In this document: positions 27,004 to 35,157 of the stretch, piece by piece
Position numbering within the stretch: position 1 is the stretch's first letter
Layout: the number at the start of each line of letters is the position of its first letter
Assembly (NCBI GenBank): GCA_033761915.1
Contig: JANRMC010000118.1
Coordinates: 1 to 40,036 of the forward strand
DNA: 40,036 nucleotides
From: JACMLD01 sp033761915
GTDB taxonomy: Bacteria; Bacteroidota; Bacteroidia; Chitinophagales; Chitinophagaceae
Reading direction: 5' to 3'
Translations under genes and position numbers: made by a program
Notes under the pieces: generated by a model
The model's database searches: none
What the model was told of the DNA's origin: nothing
The model's input: only the letters and a program-made list of their open reading frames with translations

Positions 27004-30000
27004 TTATTGCCATACAATACGCACAGCACCAATAATACCGGCGGGTTGCAATGGCTTGTCTTTTAAACGGAAGGGAGCCGTTGTGTAGGTAACGCGTTTT
27101 TCTGCCGGCAGCCATTGATCTGCAATTAAACGATTGTGCCAGGTGTTGGTAACCATTATTTCAAGTATGTTATCTCCATTCTTTACTGCCTTTGTAATAT
27201 CCAGTGTATAAGGCGGCGTCCATAAAGTGCCGCAATCAATCCCATTAATTTTTATGCTGGCAATATTATACAACTCATCTAACTGCAATTGCAATTGCTT
27301 TGCTTTTTCAATTGTTGTTAAGGCAAAGCTGTTGGTGTAAACTACAGTGCCCGAATAAAATTTAGTAGCCGTGTCGGCAGCTTCCGTCCAGCTATGTAAG
27401 TTATTTAATACAAGCGGTTCTTTGGGGCCACCCAATGCTTCATCAAACTGCAATTTCCAGGGTGTTTTTATAAGCAGCGTTTTTACAGTGCTGTTCTTAT
27501 TTGGCTCGTTATGCTTCTGCCCTTTTTTTCTGAAAACAATAAAGAAAGATTCACCGGCTTCCATCGTTTCCTGCACCGTAACACGGCCAGCTTTTGCCAC
27601 CCATTGTGCAGGAGTTTTTATTATGCCGGTAACAGGATACAAAATTTCTGGCCGGGCATTGTTATTAAAAGAGAGGCTCACCTGTTGCCGCCCTGCCTGA
27701 TTGCTGATAAAATAAATATCTGTTTCAGCGTCTTTGCGGTGCGTCCATGCAATGGTGCTTTTTCCTTTCAACACATCCACATCTTTTGCAACACCTAATT
27801 TCGTCAATGATGAATCGGTATAAGGTGCCATTATCAATTTTCCCTTTTTGCCTGCTTTATTCAACAGTTCTTTAAACAGTAAACGCACCGTGCCATCGCT
27901 ATCTTTCATACCAATACCATTAACATAATCGTTACTCATAATAATGGTAGCACCTGCTTTTACCAACTGTATTAATTTTTGCAACACGGCTTCTGAAATA
28001 AGACTGTTATTAGGATTGAGTGCATGCCGGGCCGGCAATACCAATATTTTGTAGCGGGCACCACCGGGTGCTACAACCACACCATTCTCAACAAATAGCT
28101 GCATTAAAACATCGGGGTTAAAAGAATCGTAAGCATACCCATTCAGCGGGTCTATCCATTGTTCTGGGTCGGCCATATTAGCTGAGTGTGTAACACCATC
28201 TGGTATGCTGCGTTGCGGCTGACCTTCATTCTGCAAACGTTTTCTTTCTGCGTCCAGTTTTTCTTTTCCAAATAAGCCGGGTAGTGTATTTACCAGGCGT
28301 TGGGGCAATACTGCCCGGCGCGGTACTTCTTCACTGCTAAACACAGCAATATCCACCACAGGCTTGCCCAATTGTAACAGAGCCTGGCATTTAGTTAAAT
28401 AATCTATCCATGCTTTGCTTTGTGCAAACCATGTTTGATTACGCTGGTAATACAAACCAACCCCATCCAGCGTCATGCCTGGTTTTTTTTGCATCCATGG
28501 GTTATGGGTAAACACATGCACTACCAGTTTATTAATACCCAACGCAAAATTTCTGTCTCCAATAATTTTTAAGTTCCCCGGATGTTCGTTCCAGTTCATT
28601 CTTACAGATGTAAAAGCTTCTGCCTGCACAATATTCTTTCCGTAAATATGTGCCCCGCTAATAGCATCTAACATATCATTGGGTTTATCATGTGTGGGAC
28701 TATTAAGCCAAAATTCGCCCATTGGCAAATCAGTATTTTTATAATGCAGCAACCCATCGCTCACCATAGTAGGCGCCACACTTTCTGCGCTTACCACACA
28801 ACCTCTCTCATGCGCCAGTTTTTTTAGCGTTGTATAAAACACATCATTCACCATCGTGGCAATGGTTTCCCTTACATCGTGCAATACTTTTTCAGAAACA
28901 GCGGCAGATTCAAGCGGCACACCGGCCATTACCAACAGGTAATTGGTTAAATCGTATCCATGCTGCTCTTTAAATACAGTAGTAAAATTTTCACTCCAGT
29001 TCTGGCTGCCACATTCCCAGCTATCAATATGAAATACTTTCAGTACTTCTTTCACTGTAGCACTATCAACCCGTTCAAACACTTTAGCAAACCAGTTATT
29101 AAACTGAAGGGTTACCGCGTCAGGGTTAAACTTATCGCATTCAAGCCCCAACCCACCGCCACCGGTATAATTGGTTAAACCCGTTGAGGTATGCCCCATG
29201 CGCACCACCACCCAATTACCGGCAGGGGGTGTCCAGTTTAAATTACCGTCTGCATCTAACTTACCGGTAAGATTAATAATACTGTTTAGTGGTATTGCAT
29301 CCTTATCATTTACCTGATTGGCTGTTGTATTCATTGCCACCCGCCACACACTTCCGTTTTTAGCTTCGTAGTGATTAATAACCGGTTCATCATTCAGGTA
29401 AATACCCATTAGTTTTAAAGAAGGTTTCCATTTGGCAGCATCCAAATCTTCTGCACCCGGTTCGGTACCGTCTTTATCATACACAAACCTGAAATACCGC
29501 GCCGTGGTTACCGGTATGGAATGCGTGTAATCCTGCTCCGTATCCTGCCATCCATGCCGGGGTGCTTCCAGCCTTGTTATATTTTTAAAATTAATGCCAT
29601 CATCGCTTACCTGTAATAATAAACGTTGTGCCTGATAGCTGTTGGTGCCGCTGTGTATTCTTACAGAACGGCAGGTGTAATTAACGGGATATTTATATTG
29701 TATCCAGCAACTGCTATCACTCCGGAAGCTTTGCTTGTTCAGCGGATCTTCATAAGAAAGATACTGGGCCTTTGTGCCGTTGCTGGTAGTTACTGTTGGT
29801 ACAATAGTAATATCACTAAACGCATATACCGATTTTGCCGGGTAAGCAAACACAGCAATATCTTTATAGTAATCATCAAAGGCTTCCGGACGCTCGCAGT
29901 TAATTGCATCTTTGTTTGCAGCACTCACATAGGTTTTTGTCCATACCAGTTTTTGCATGCTTAGTTCTGGCGTAACCCATGGGCCGCCGGCCAATGCAAA

Positions 30001-30354
30001 ACCATCGCTTACGTGCATACCAATTTGCAGCTTTAAGCGTCGGGCTTCTGTTAGCGCAAAATTGATAAGATCCCACCACTCAGGTGTTAACTGTCTTGCC
30101 TGTGGTTGAAATAAAATTTTTGAGCTGGTATCTTTTATGGGCATTAAATAAGCCCCGCCAATACCCACCTGTTTCATTGCTTCCAGATCAGCAGTTATTC
30201 CTTCTTTAGAAACGGCACCATGCATCCAATACCAAAAAACCCATGGCTTAGCAGATTGCGGAGGATTGTTAAATACCGATTCAATGGTTGGCTTTTGCGC
30301 AATCAGCAGATTACACAAAAAGACAAGCAATATGATTGAGCTAATTTTTTTCAT
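27004..30354 (-). CDS. GH106 alpha-L-rhamnosidase
   Basis: A large secreted or periplasmic exo-enzyme that releases terminal alpha-L-rhamnose. From the start chosen it is 1116 aa, normal for GH106. The frame is open 27 codons further upstream (to 30435), but that stretch is the translation of a dispersed repeat, whereas ATG at 30354 gives a good signal peptide (MKKISSIILLVFLCNLLIAQ). The family signature is PWVFWYWMHGAVSKEGITADL directly after it, then GIGGAYLMPI; HIDSWECGSQNW and MGEFWLNSP lie in the catalytic barrel, and a C-terminal beta-sandwich resembles GH2 sugar-binding domains (NTWHNRLIADQWLPAEKR). The product, free rhamnose, feeds rhaT and the rha pathway. Last gene of the right-hand block. 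Confidence 0.93.
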   Translation of the reverse strand: MKKISSIILLVFLCNLLIAQKPTIESVFNNPPQSAKPWVFWYWMHGAVSKEGITADLEAMKQVGIGGAYLMPIKDTSSKILFQPQARQLTPEWWDLINFALTEARRLKLQIGMHVSDGFALAGGPWVTPELSMQKLVWTKTYVSAANKDAINCERPEAFDDYYKDIAVFAYPAKSVYAFSDITIVPTVTTSNGTKAQYLSYEDPLNKQSFRSDSSCWIQYKYPVNYTCRSVRIHSGTNSYQAQRLLLQVSDDGINFKNITRLEAPRHGWQDTEQDYTHSIPVTTARYFRFVYDKDGTEPGAEDLDAAKWKPSLKLMGIYLNDEPVINHYEAKNGSVWRVAMNTTANQVNDKDAIPLNSIINLTGKLDADGNLNWTPPAGNWVVVRMGHTSTGLTNYTGGGGLGLECDKFNPDAVTLQFNNWFAKVFERVDSATVKEVLKVFHIDSWECGSQNWSENFTTVFKEQHGYDLTNYLLVMAGVPLESAAVSEKVLHDVRETIATMVNDVFYTTLKKLAHERGCVVSAESVAPTMVSDGLLHYKNTDLPMGEFWLNSPTHDKPNDMLDAISGAHIYGKNIVQAEAFTSVRMNWNEHPGNLKIIGDRNFALGINKLVVHVFTHNPWMQKKPGMTLDGVGLYYQRNQTWFAQSKAWIDYLTKCQALLQLGKPVVDIAVFSSEEVPRRAVLPQRLVNTLPGLFGKEKLDAERKRLQNEGQPQRSIPDGVTHSANMADPEQWIDPLNGYAYDSFNPDVLMQLFVENGVVVAPGGARYKILVLPARHALNPNNSLISEAVLQKLIQLVKAGATIIMSNDYVNGIGMKDSDGTVRLLFKELLNKAGKKGKLIMAPYTDSSLTKLGVAKDVDVLKGKSTIAWTHRKDAETDIYFISNQAGRQQVSLSFNNNARPEILYPVTGIIKTPAQWVAKAGRVTVQETMEAGESFFIVFRKKGQKHNEPNKNSTVKTLLIKTPWKLQFDEALGGPKEPLVLNNLHSWTEAADTATKFYSGTVVYTNSFALTTIEKAKQLQLQLDELYNIASIKINGIDCGTLWTPPYTLDITKAVKNGDNILEIMVTNTWHNRLIADQWLPAEKRVTYTTAPFRLKDKPLQPAGIIGAVRIVWQ

Positions 30355-30361
30355 TTTTTTT

Positions 30362-30404
30362 ACCAGCTTTCGTGCTACTATCAACATCGTTGTGTCACTC
30401 ACTT
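30362..30404 (-). repeat. Dispersed repeat copy just upstream of GH106
   Basis: ACCAGC, then GTGCTACTATCAACATCG and TTGTGTCACTCACTT. It matches the reverse complement of 35106-35149 at about 38 of 44 positions. It ends 8 bp from the GH106 start codon and so would lie in the 5' untranslated RNA. Confidence 0.85.
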
Positions 30405-30473
30405 TAGCGTTCAGTTCTTTATTGAGCTTTTGCAAAGATGCTTCATATTTTCAAAGCTTCTAATTTAAATCAA

Positions 30474-30629
30474 TCATTCAAATTGAACTTCTATGGGAGT
30501 TCCGATACATCTTCTGTCATATTTACCGGGGTTTCCTCCAAAGCTATTAGTATTAAATCCTTTCAGATTTTCCACTTTTAAAAATAAATCAGTACCAATC
30601 TGCTTTATCAGCATCATCTGTGTTGCCAT
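30474..30629 (-). pseudogene. Short ORF, possible remnant of a larger gene's C-terminus
   Basis: A 51-codon frame whose ATG lies inside the end of the GH43-like gene and which ends 119 bp before GH106. It reads MATQMMLIKQIGTD, then LFLKVENLKGFNTNSFGG, NPGKYDRRCIGTPIE and VQFE. The composition (mixed hydrophobic, charged and glycine residues with a plausible beta-strand end) is protein-like rather than random AT-rich translation. I do not recognise the family. It may be the tail of a deleted glycosidase or a real small protein translated by coupling. Confidence 0.35.
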
Positions 30630-31819
30630 TTTTTCAAGTCCCTACTCGTTGCCACCGCAATTCCCCTAGTATCTTTCTTATCCACTGCACAATAAAAATG
30701 ATAGACCACGTCTTTCCATTTTACCACAAAAGGTTTGTGTGCAAACTTTGCATCGTATGGCTCTGATGATTTAATTAAGTCATCGCCATTCCAGTCTGTC
30801 CAGTTTACCAAATCGTAACTGCAGGCAAAGCGGTTAAAGGTTTCATTTTTTCGTCCTTCCCAAAAAGCGCCGAAGTAAAACATTACCCACACATCGCCGA
30901 TCTTTTGTATCACACCATCACCCGTTATTCCAATTTTATGATGCACCACCGGGTCAGTTTGATAACGTTGCCAGTTAATCATGTCATCACTCACTGCCAT
31001 TCCAATTCTTTCAAACCAGCGCCATTGGGGTGTGTTGTTACTGGTATCGCCATTGGCATTATAATACATTACAAAGGGTTTGCCCAGTGTGTTATTCTTA
31101 TCCCATATGATGGTACTTTTAAATAATTTTTTATTCTCCCACCAGCGTACATCAATATCAGTCATGGATAAAACAGGATCACCCACTCTTTTCCATTCAT
31201 GCGGCTTTGTAATATTACCATTGGTGGAAGCAATGCCAATGCTGAGTTTACCAGCTTCATAACCGGTTTCTTTTCCACCAATATAACTCAACCAGTATTT
31301 TTTACTGAATTTTTCTAATTGATAACTGCCGCCCCATTTAGTATCCTGCAAGGCAATATATCCGGCTCTTTGGTTAGCATCCCACTCTGTGTAATCTCTT
31401 GTTTGGGCTGTATCACCAAAGCTCATTATTTTCCCCAATGTTTTCCATTGCAATAAATTTTTACTTTCTGCCAGCCATGTTTCATACCCCCGGCCGGTAA
31501 ATTGTATATAGGTCATGTACCATTTTTTTCCTTTGCGGAAAACAGAAGGGCAATCAATTTTTTTGGTGCTATCTGCCGGGGTAATCACCATACCATACTT
31601 GTAAGGCGTTTTTACTTCATCGTAAATTTGTTGCATCACAGTTTGTGGTACTTCTTTCTGTTGGGCAGAAGTAATTTTACCACAGAGGACACAAAGAAAA
31701 AACAGCACAGAGAGCACAAAGTATTTCTTAGTGTTCTCTGTGCAAACCTTTGCGTCCTTTGTGGTTAATCTAAAAACTAAGCTCCTTTGCTCTTTCACCG
31801 GCTGTTTTATTTTTTGCAT
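30614..31819 (-). CDS. GH43-like five-bladed beta-propeller glycosidase
   Basis: A predicted exported glycosidase of the GH43/GH32/GH130-like five-bladed propeller group. Propeller features are IDCPSVFRKGKKWYMTYIQF, ETWLAESKNLLQWKTLG, RIGMAVSDDMINWQRY, GDGVIQKIGDVWVMFYFG, FACSYDLVNWTDWNG and AHKPFVVKWKDVVYHFYC; repeated SxDLxxW motifs mark blade ends. Sub-family, and so substrate, cannot be set. The frame is open to 31921, but the stretch to 31770 overlaps the GH2 gene; ATG at 31819 is the nearest start and overlaps GH2 by 50 bp, with no ATG between it and the signal peptide. The hydrophobic leader (YFVLSVLFFLCVLCGKITSAQ) is encoded by a dispersed inverted repeat. The start is uncertain. Confidence 0.75.
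   Translation of the reverse strand: MQKIKQPVKEQRSLVFRLTTKDAKVCTENTKKYFVLSVLFFLCVLCGKITSAQQKEVPQTVMQQIYDEVKTPYKYGMVITPADSTKKIDCPSVFRKGKKWYMTYIQFTGRGYETWLAESKNLLQWKTLGKIMSFGDTAQTRDYTEWDANQRAGYIALQDTKWGGSYQLEKFSKKYWLSYIGGKETGYEAGKLSIGIASTNGNITKPHEWKRVGDPVLSMTDIDVRWWENKKLFKSTIIWDKNNTLGKPFVMYYNANGDTSNNTPQWRWFERIGMAVSDDMINWQRYQTDPVVHHKIGITGDGVIQKIGDVWVMFYFGAFWEGRKNETFNRFACSYDLVNWTDWNGDDLIKSSEPYDAKFAHKPFVVKWKDVVYHFYCAVDKKDTRGIAVATSRDLKKWQHR
31680..31764. repeat. Dispersed inverted repeat coding for the leader of the GH43-like protein
   Basis: CCACAGAGGACACAAAG (31680-31696) and its partner CTTTGCGTCCTTTGTGG (31748-31764) bound a long imperfect palindrome, with GCACAGAGAGCACAAAG and CTTAGTGTTCTCTGTGC inside. 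The sequence type (CTCTGTG/CTTTGTG units) is a repeat I recognise from many bacterial genomes. Confidence 0.8.
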
Positions 31820-34800
31820 TAAACGGAACAATATAAAAACGGTATTGATAATCTTTTGCAGGAACCTGATATTTCTCCAATGGTGCAGCCACATCACTCC
31901 AGCTGTCGTTGCCACCCACACCCATTTGTATTAAATCAATGTTCAAGGTTATAAAGCCGGCATCATTTAATTTGTTGGTGTGCTTGGCATTTTGAATATT
32001 CTCTTCGGTGTACGGCCATGCACTCATGCTGATTAAACTGTCTGCAACAATTAATAAACCTTCTTTTTGTTTATCAGCCAAAAACATCCATCTCACATCA
32101 GTGCGGTTGCCGTTTTCCTGCGGCACTACATAATTTTCCATAAACTCATTTAACGGAAGATTATACAGTCCAACATCAGCAGCGTATTTTTTGTCAATAT
32201 AATTTTCAAAAGGGCCTCTGCCAAACCAGCTGATATTTTCAAAACTTCTGTTAATGCCCATTTGCATGCCCACTTTAGGAATATTTGGCAAACCATTTTT
32301 TACAGTTAAATTTAACTCAATGTTTATAACTCCATTATCAAATAAATAATAAGTAAGAAATACCCTGGCACTATCATTAATGAATGAATAGATCACACTT
32401 ATAGCTTCACCATATCCGCTATGACCGCCAAAAATAATTTTCTTTAGTTCTACCAGCTTTGGCTTAGCTTCATACCATTGCTTTAATGCCCGATGAGTTT
32501 TCCAGCCTCTTTTATCATTATCAGTTTGTGGCCGGGTAAAATGTGGAAGCAATGGCAGCTTAATTTGTTCAACACCTTTATAAATATATGAGCTTAATGC
32601 TCCGCTTATTTTATTAAATCTGATTATAAAATCCTTGCCAGAAAAACTTATAGTTTCATCATTTTCTCCAGCATTAAACAGAGGTTTAAGATTTTTACTT
32701 CTACTATGCGATTGATTACCCTGAATTTCAAACTGGTTCTCTGCAATAATAAAATGCTTATCTGCCCAGGCGGTGGAATCTTTAAATGTAAAACGCATAT
32801 TCAGGTGATACGCCGCACCGGGTTTTAATGCAGGCATTAAAGCCGCAACATCCAATACAGAATCTTTACCGGGCTGAATATCCAAACCGGTAATTGCTTT
32901 CTTCACCACATTCCAGCCATCTTCTTTTAAAATGAATATGCAGTTGTACTTGCTTACATTGGTGGTGTTACTCCGGTTGGTAATTTTAATTTTGTTACCC
33001 AGCCATTCGCATTCTATGGGTTGAAAAATACGTTTGCATTCCTCCATCACACCCTTCGGTTTGCCATCTGCATTCACTATTCCTTTTATGGTAAAATTGT
33101 CAAAATACCTTTCACCAAAATCGCCGCCATAAGCATAATATTTTACACCGGTGGAATCTGTTTTTTCCAATCCCTGGTCTTTAAACTCCCAGATGCAGCC
33201 ACCAATTACTCTTGGCAGTGCTCTCCACTGGTCCCAAAATTCTTTTAAGTTACCGGCGCTATTGCCCATGGCATGTGCATACTCACAAAAAAAGATGGGG
33301 CGTTTATCGCCATTGTTCTGATTTACCAATAGCGGTACGGTATAATCAGAAGGATACATCCGGCTCACCACATCCACATAATATTGGTCCAACGGATTTT
33401 GTATGCGGTGTGAGTGGTCGTTGCTTCTTAAATATTTCGGGTCGCTTGGGTCAATATATCCTTCTTCTTTGGGGCTGCCCATCGCTGGCTCGTAATGCAA
33501 GGGCCTTGTCATGTCAAAATCTTTTATCCATGCGGCCATCGCTGCATGGTTAGGGCCACTACCTGCTTCATTACCCAAACTCCACATTATAATTGAAGGG
33601 TGATTTTTATCTCTCAATGCCATGCGGCTCACTCTTTCTAAATAGGCAGCTGTCCATTGTGCGTCGTGGTCTAATTTTCCACCCAAACCATGTGTTTCTA
33701 AATTGGCTTCATCAATCACCATCATACCAAACTGGTCGCATAAATCCAGCAAGTATGGGTCGCTGGGATAATGCGATAAACGAACGCAGTTAAAATTAAA
33801 CTGCTTCATGGTTTTAATATCCTGTAAAATATCTTTACGGCTTAATGCTTTTCCTTTTGTGGGATGATGGTCGGGGCGGTTAACACCATATAAATAAGTG
33901 AGCCTGCCGTTAATTAATAATTTACTGTCACTCTTTCTGAACTCAATGGAACGAAAACCAATGTCACATGTTTTTACTTCTGCAATGTTTCCGGCACTGT
34001 CTTCTAAGGTCAAAATCAGTTTATACAAATTGGGGTCTTCGGTACTCCATTTTTTTGGGTTGGAAATAGTTGTTTCCAACAAGCCAAATTTCACCCTGTC
34101 TAACCGTGGATGAATTTCGTTGATGATGTCATCTGCTTTTTTTATCAATGGTGTTTGCAATACCGGCTGATTGTTTCCATCAAACAATTGTGCTTTCAAC
34201 ATATAGCCCGGCATTTCATGACCCGTTAAATTTTCTATTCTTGGGCGAATGCTTAAAATAGCGTCTTTATAATCCTTATCCAGTTTGGTTTGATAAAAGA
34301 AATCGGCGATACGCATTTTGGGCTCTGCCATTAAATACACTTCTCTATGAATACCGCTCATGCGCCATTGGTCCTGGTCTTCTAAAAAACTGCCGTCGCT
34401 CCATCTAATTACCCAAACAGAAATAATATTTTCTCCGCTTTGTAAGTAAGGAGTAATGTTGAATTCACTTGGTAAAAAACTATCTTCTGCATAACCGGCA
34501 AATTTTCCGTTAATCCATAATTTATAAGCAGAGCTTACACCGCCAAAATGCAATGTGATGTTTTTATTGTTCCAATCAGCCGGAACAGTAAATGTTTTTT
34601 GATAACAACCAATGCCATTATAATCTTTAGGTACATACGGCGGGTTAACAGGACGAAACGGATACACCGCACTTTTATAAATGGGTTTATCGTAGCCCTG
34701 CATTTCCCAATTTGATGGCACGGGAATTTTCTTCCATCCGTTTACTTTGCTTTTATAAAAATCTTTTGGTTCGTCGCCGGGTTTTAGTGCAAAGGAAAAA

Positions 34801-35153
34801 TCCCAATCGCTGTTTAATGAGATGTATCTTCCACTTTTCTCTCTATCATTTTTTAATGCATCAGTAATATTAGCATAAGAATAAGCCGTTACTCTTGCTG
34901 CTTCTCTGTTAATACCGCTGATAGTTGGGTCTTCGTATGGCTCACGGTTGTAGATGGATGGAGCAATGGGAACGGCGGCAGGGGTTTTATCTACCAGCTG
35001 TGCATGAGCAAAGTCAAAATTCAAAAGTAAAAAGTAAAAAAACAGCACCCTTTTGAATTTTGACTTTTTACTTTTGAATTTGCTGAATAGAATATCCGGA
35101 CGCACAAGTGAGTGACACAACGATGCTGATAGTAGTACTGCGGCTGGTAACAT
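31770..35153 (-). CDS. GH2 beta-galactosidase (LacZ type)
   Basis: A 1127-aa exported LacZ-like enzyme. The GH2 N-terminal jelly roll spans about 110-275 (NSDWDFSF, IPVPSNWEMQGYDKPIY), then an immunoglobulin-like domain, a TIM barrel with the acid/base in MWSLGNEAGSG (Glu529) and the nucleophile in FFCEYAHAMGNS (Glu624), and a C-terminal beta-galactosidase small-chain domain (IRFNKISGALSSYIY; WFGRGPFENYIDKK). It would cut terminal beta-galactose from side chains of a pectic or arabinogalactan-type glycan. The ATG lies 4 bp after the GH105 stop. The first about 50 residues are encoded by two different dispersed repeats, of which RVLFFYFLLLNFDFAHA serves as the signal peptide; no other ATG is available before residue 151. 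Confidence 0.9.
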   Translation of the reverse strand: MLPAAVLLSASLCHSLVRPDILFSKFKSKKSKFKRVLFFYFLLLNFDFAHAQLVDKTPAAVPIAPSIYNREPYEDPTISGINREAARVTAYSYANITDALKNDREKSGRYISLNSDWDFSFALKPGDEPKDFYKSKVNGWKKIPVPSNWEMQGYDKPIYKSAVYPFRPVNPPYVPKDYNGIGCYQKTFTVPADWNNKNITLHFGGVSSAYKLWINGKFAGYAEDSFLPSEFNITPYLQSGENIISVWVIRWSDGSFLEDQDQWRMSGIHREVYLMAEPKMRIADFFYQTKLDKDYKDAILSIRPRIENLTGHEMPGYMLKAQLFDGNNQPVLQTPLIKKADDIINEIHPRLDRVKFGLLETTISNPKKWSTEDPNLYKLILTLEDSAGNIAEVKTCDIGFRSIEFRKSDSKLLINGRLTYLYGVNRPDHHPTKGKALSRKDILQDIKTMKQFNFNCVRLSHYPSDPYLLDLCDQFGMMVIDEANLETHGLGGKLDHDAQWTAAYLERVSRMALRDKNHPSIIMWSLGNEAGSGPNHAAMAAWIKDFDMTRPLHYEPAMGSPKEEGYIDPSDPKYLRSNDHSHRIQNPLDQYYVDVVSRMYPSDYTVPLLVNQNNGDKRPIFFCEYAHAMGNSAGNLKEFWDQWRALPRVIGGCIWEFKDQGLEKTDSTGVKYYAYGGDFGERYFDNFTIKGIVNADGKPKGVMEECKRIFQPIECEWLGNKIKITNRSNTTNVSKYNCIFILKEDGWNVVKKAITGLDIQPGKDSVLDVAALMPALKPGAAYHLNMRFTFKDSTAWADKHFIIAENQFEIQGNQSHSRSKNLKPLFNAGENDETISFSGKDFIIRFNKISGALSSYIYKGVEQIKLPLLPHFTRPQTDNDKRGWKTHRALKQWYEAKPKLVELKKIIFGGHSGYGEAISVIYSFINDSARVFLTYYLFDNGVINIELNLTVKNGLPNIPKVGMQMGINRSFENISWFGRGPFENYIDKKYAADVGLYNLPLNEFMENYVVPQENGNRTDVRWMFLADKQKEGLLIVADSLISMSAWPYTEENIQNAKHTNKLNDAGFITLNIDLIQMGVGGNDSWSDVAAPLEKYQVPAKDYQYRFYIVPFNAKNKTAGERAKELSF
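35017..35081. repeat. AT-rich perfect inverted repeat within the GH2 leader
   Basis: AAATTCAAAAGTAAAAAGT (35017-35035) and ACTTTTTACTTTTGAATTT (35063-35081) are perfect 19-bp reverse complements around a 27-bp spacer. It encodes the basic and hydrophobic parts of the GH2 signal peptide. Confidence 0.9.
35102..35149 (+). repeat. Dispersed repeat copy at the start of the GH2 gene
   Basis: GCACAAGTGAGTGACACAAC, then GATGCTGATAGTAGTACTGC and GGCTGGTA. It matches 30362-30404 in the opposite orientation (about 38 of 44) and encodes residues 2-17 of the GH2 frame. Confidence 0.85.
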
Positions 35154-35157
35154 AATT

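Noticed and set aside
30355..30435. Upstream extension of GH106 by 27 codons
   Set aside because: The extension is the translation of a dispersed repeat and would bury the signal peptide; ATG at 30354 is better.
30600..30660. Programmed frameshift joining the GH43-like protein to the short ORF
   Set aside because: An A-run is present, but the GH43-like protein already ends at a normal propeller end (SRDLKKW), so no extension is needed.
31820..31921. Upstream extension of the GH43-like gene by 34 codons
   Set aside because: It lies wholly within the end of GH2 in another frame and adds no recognisable sequence.
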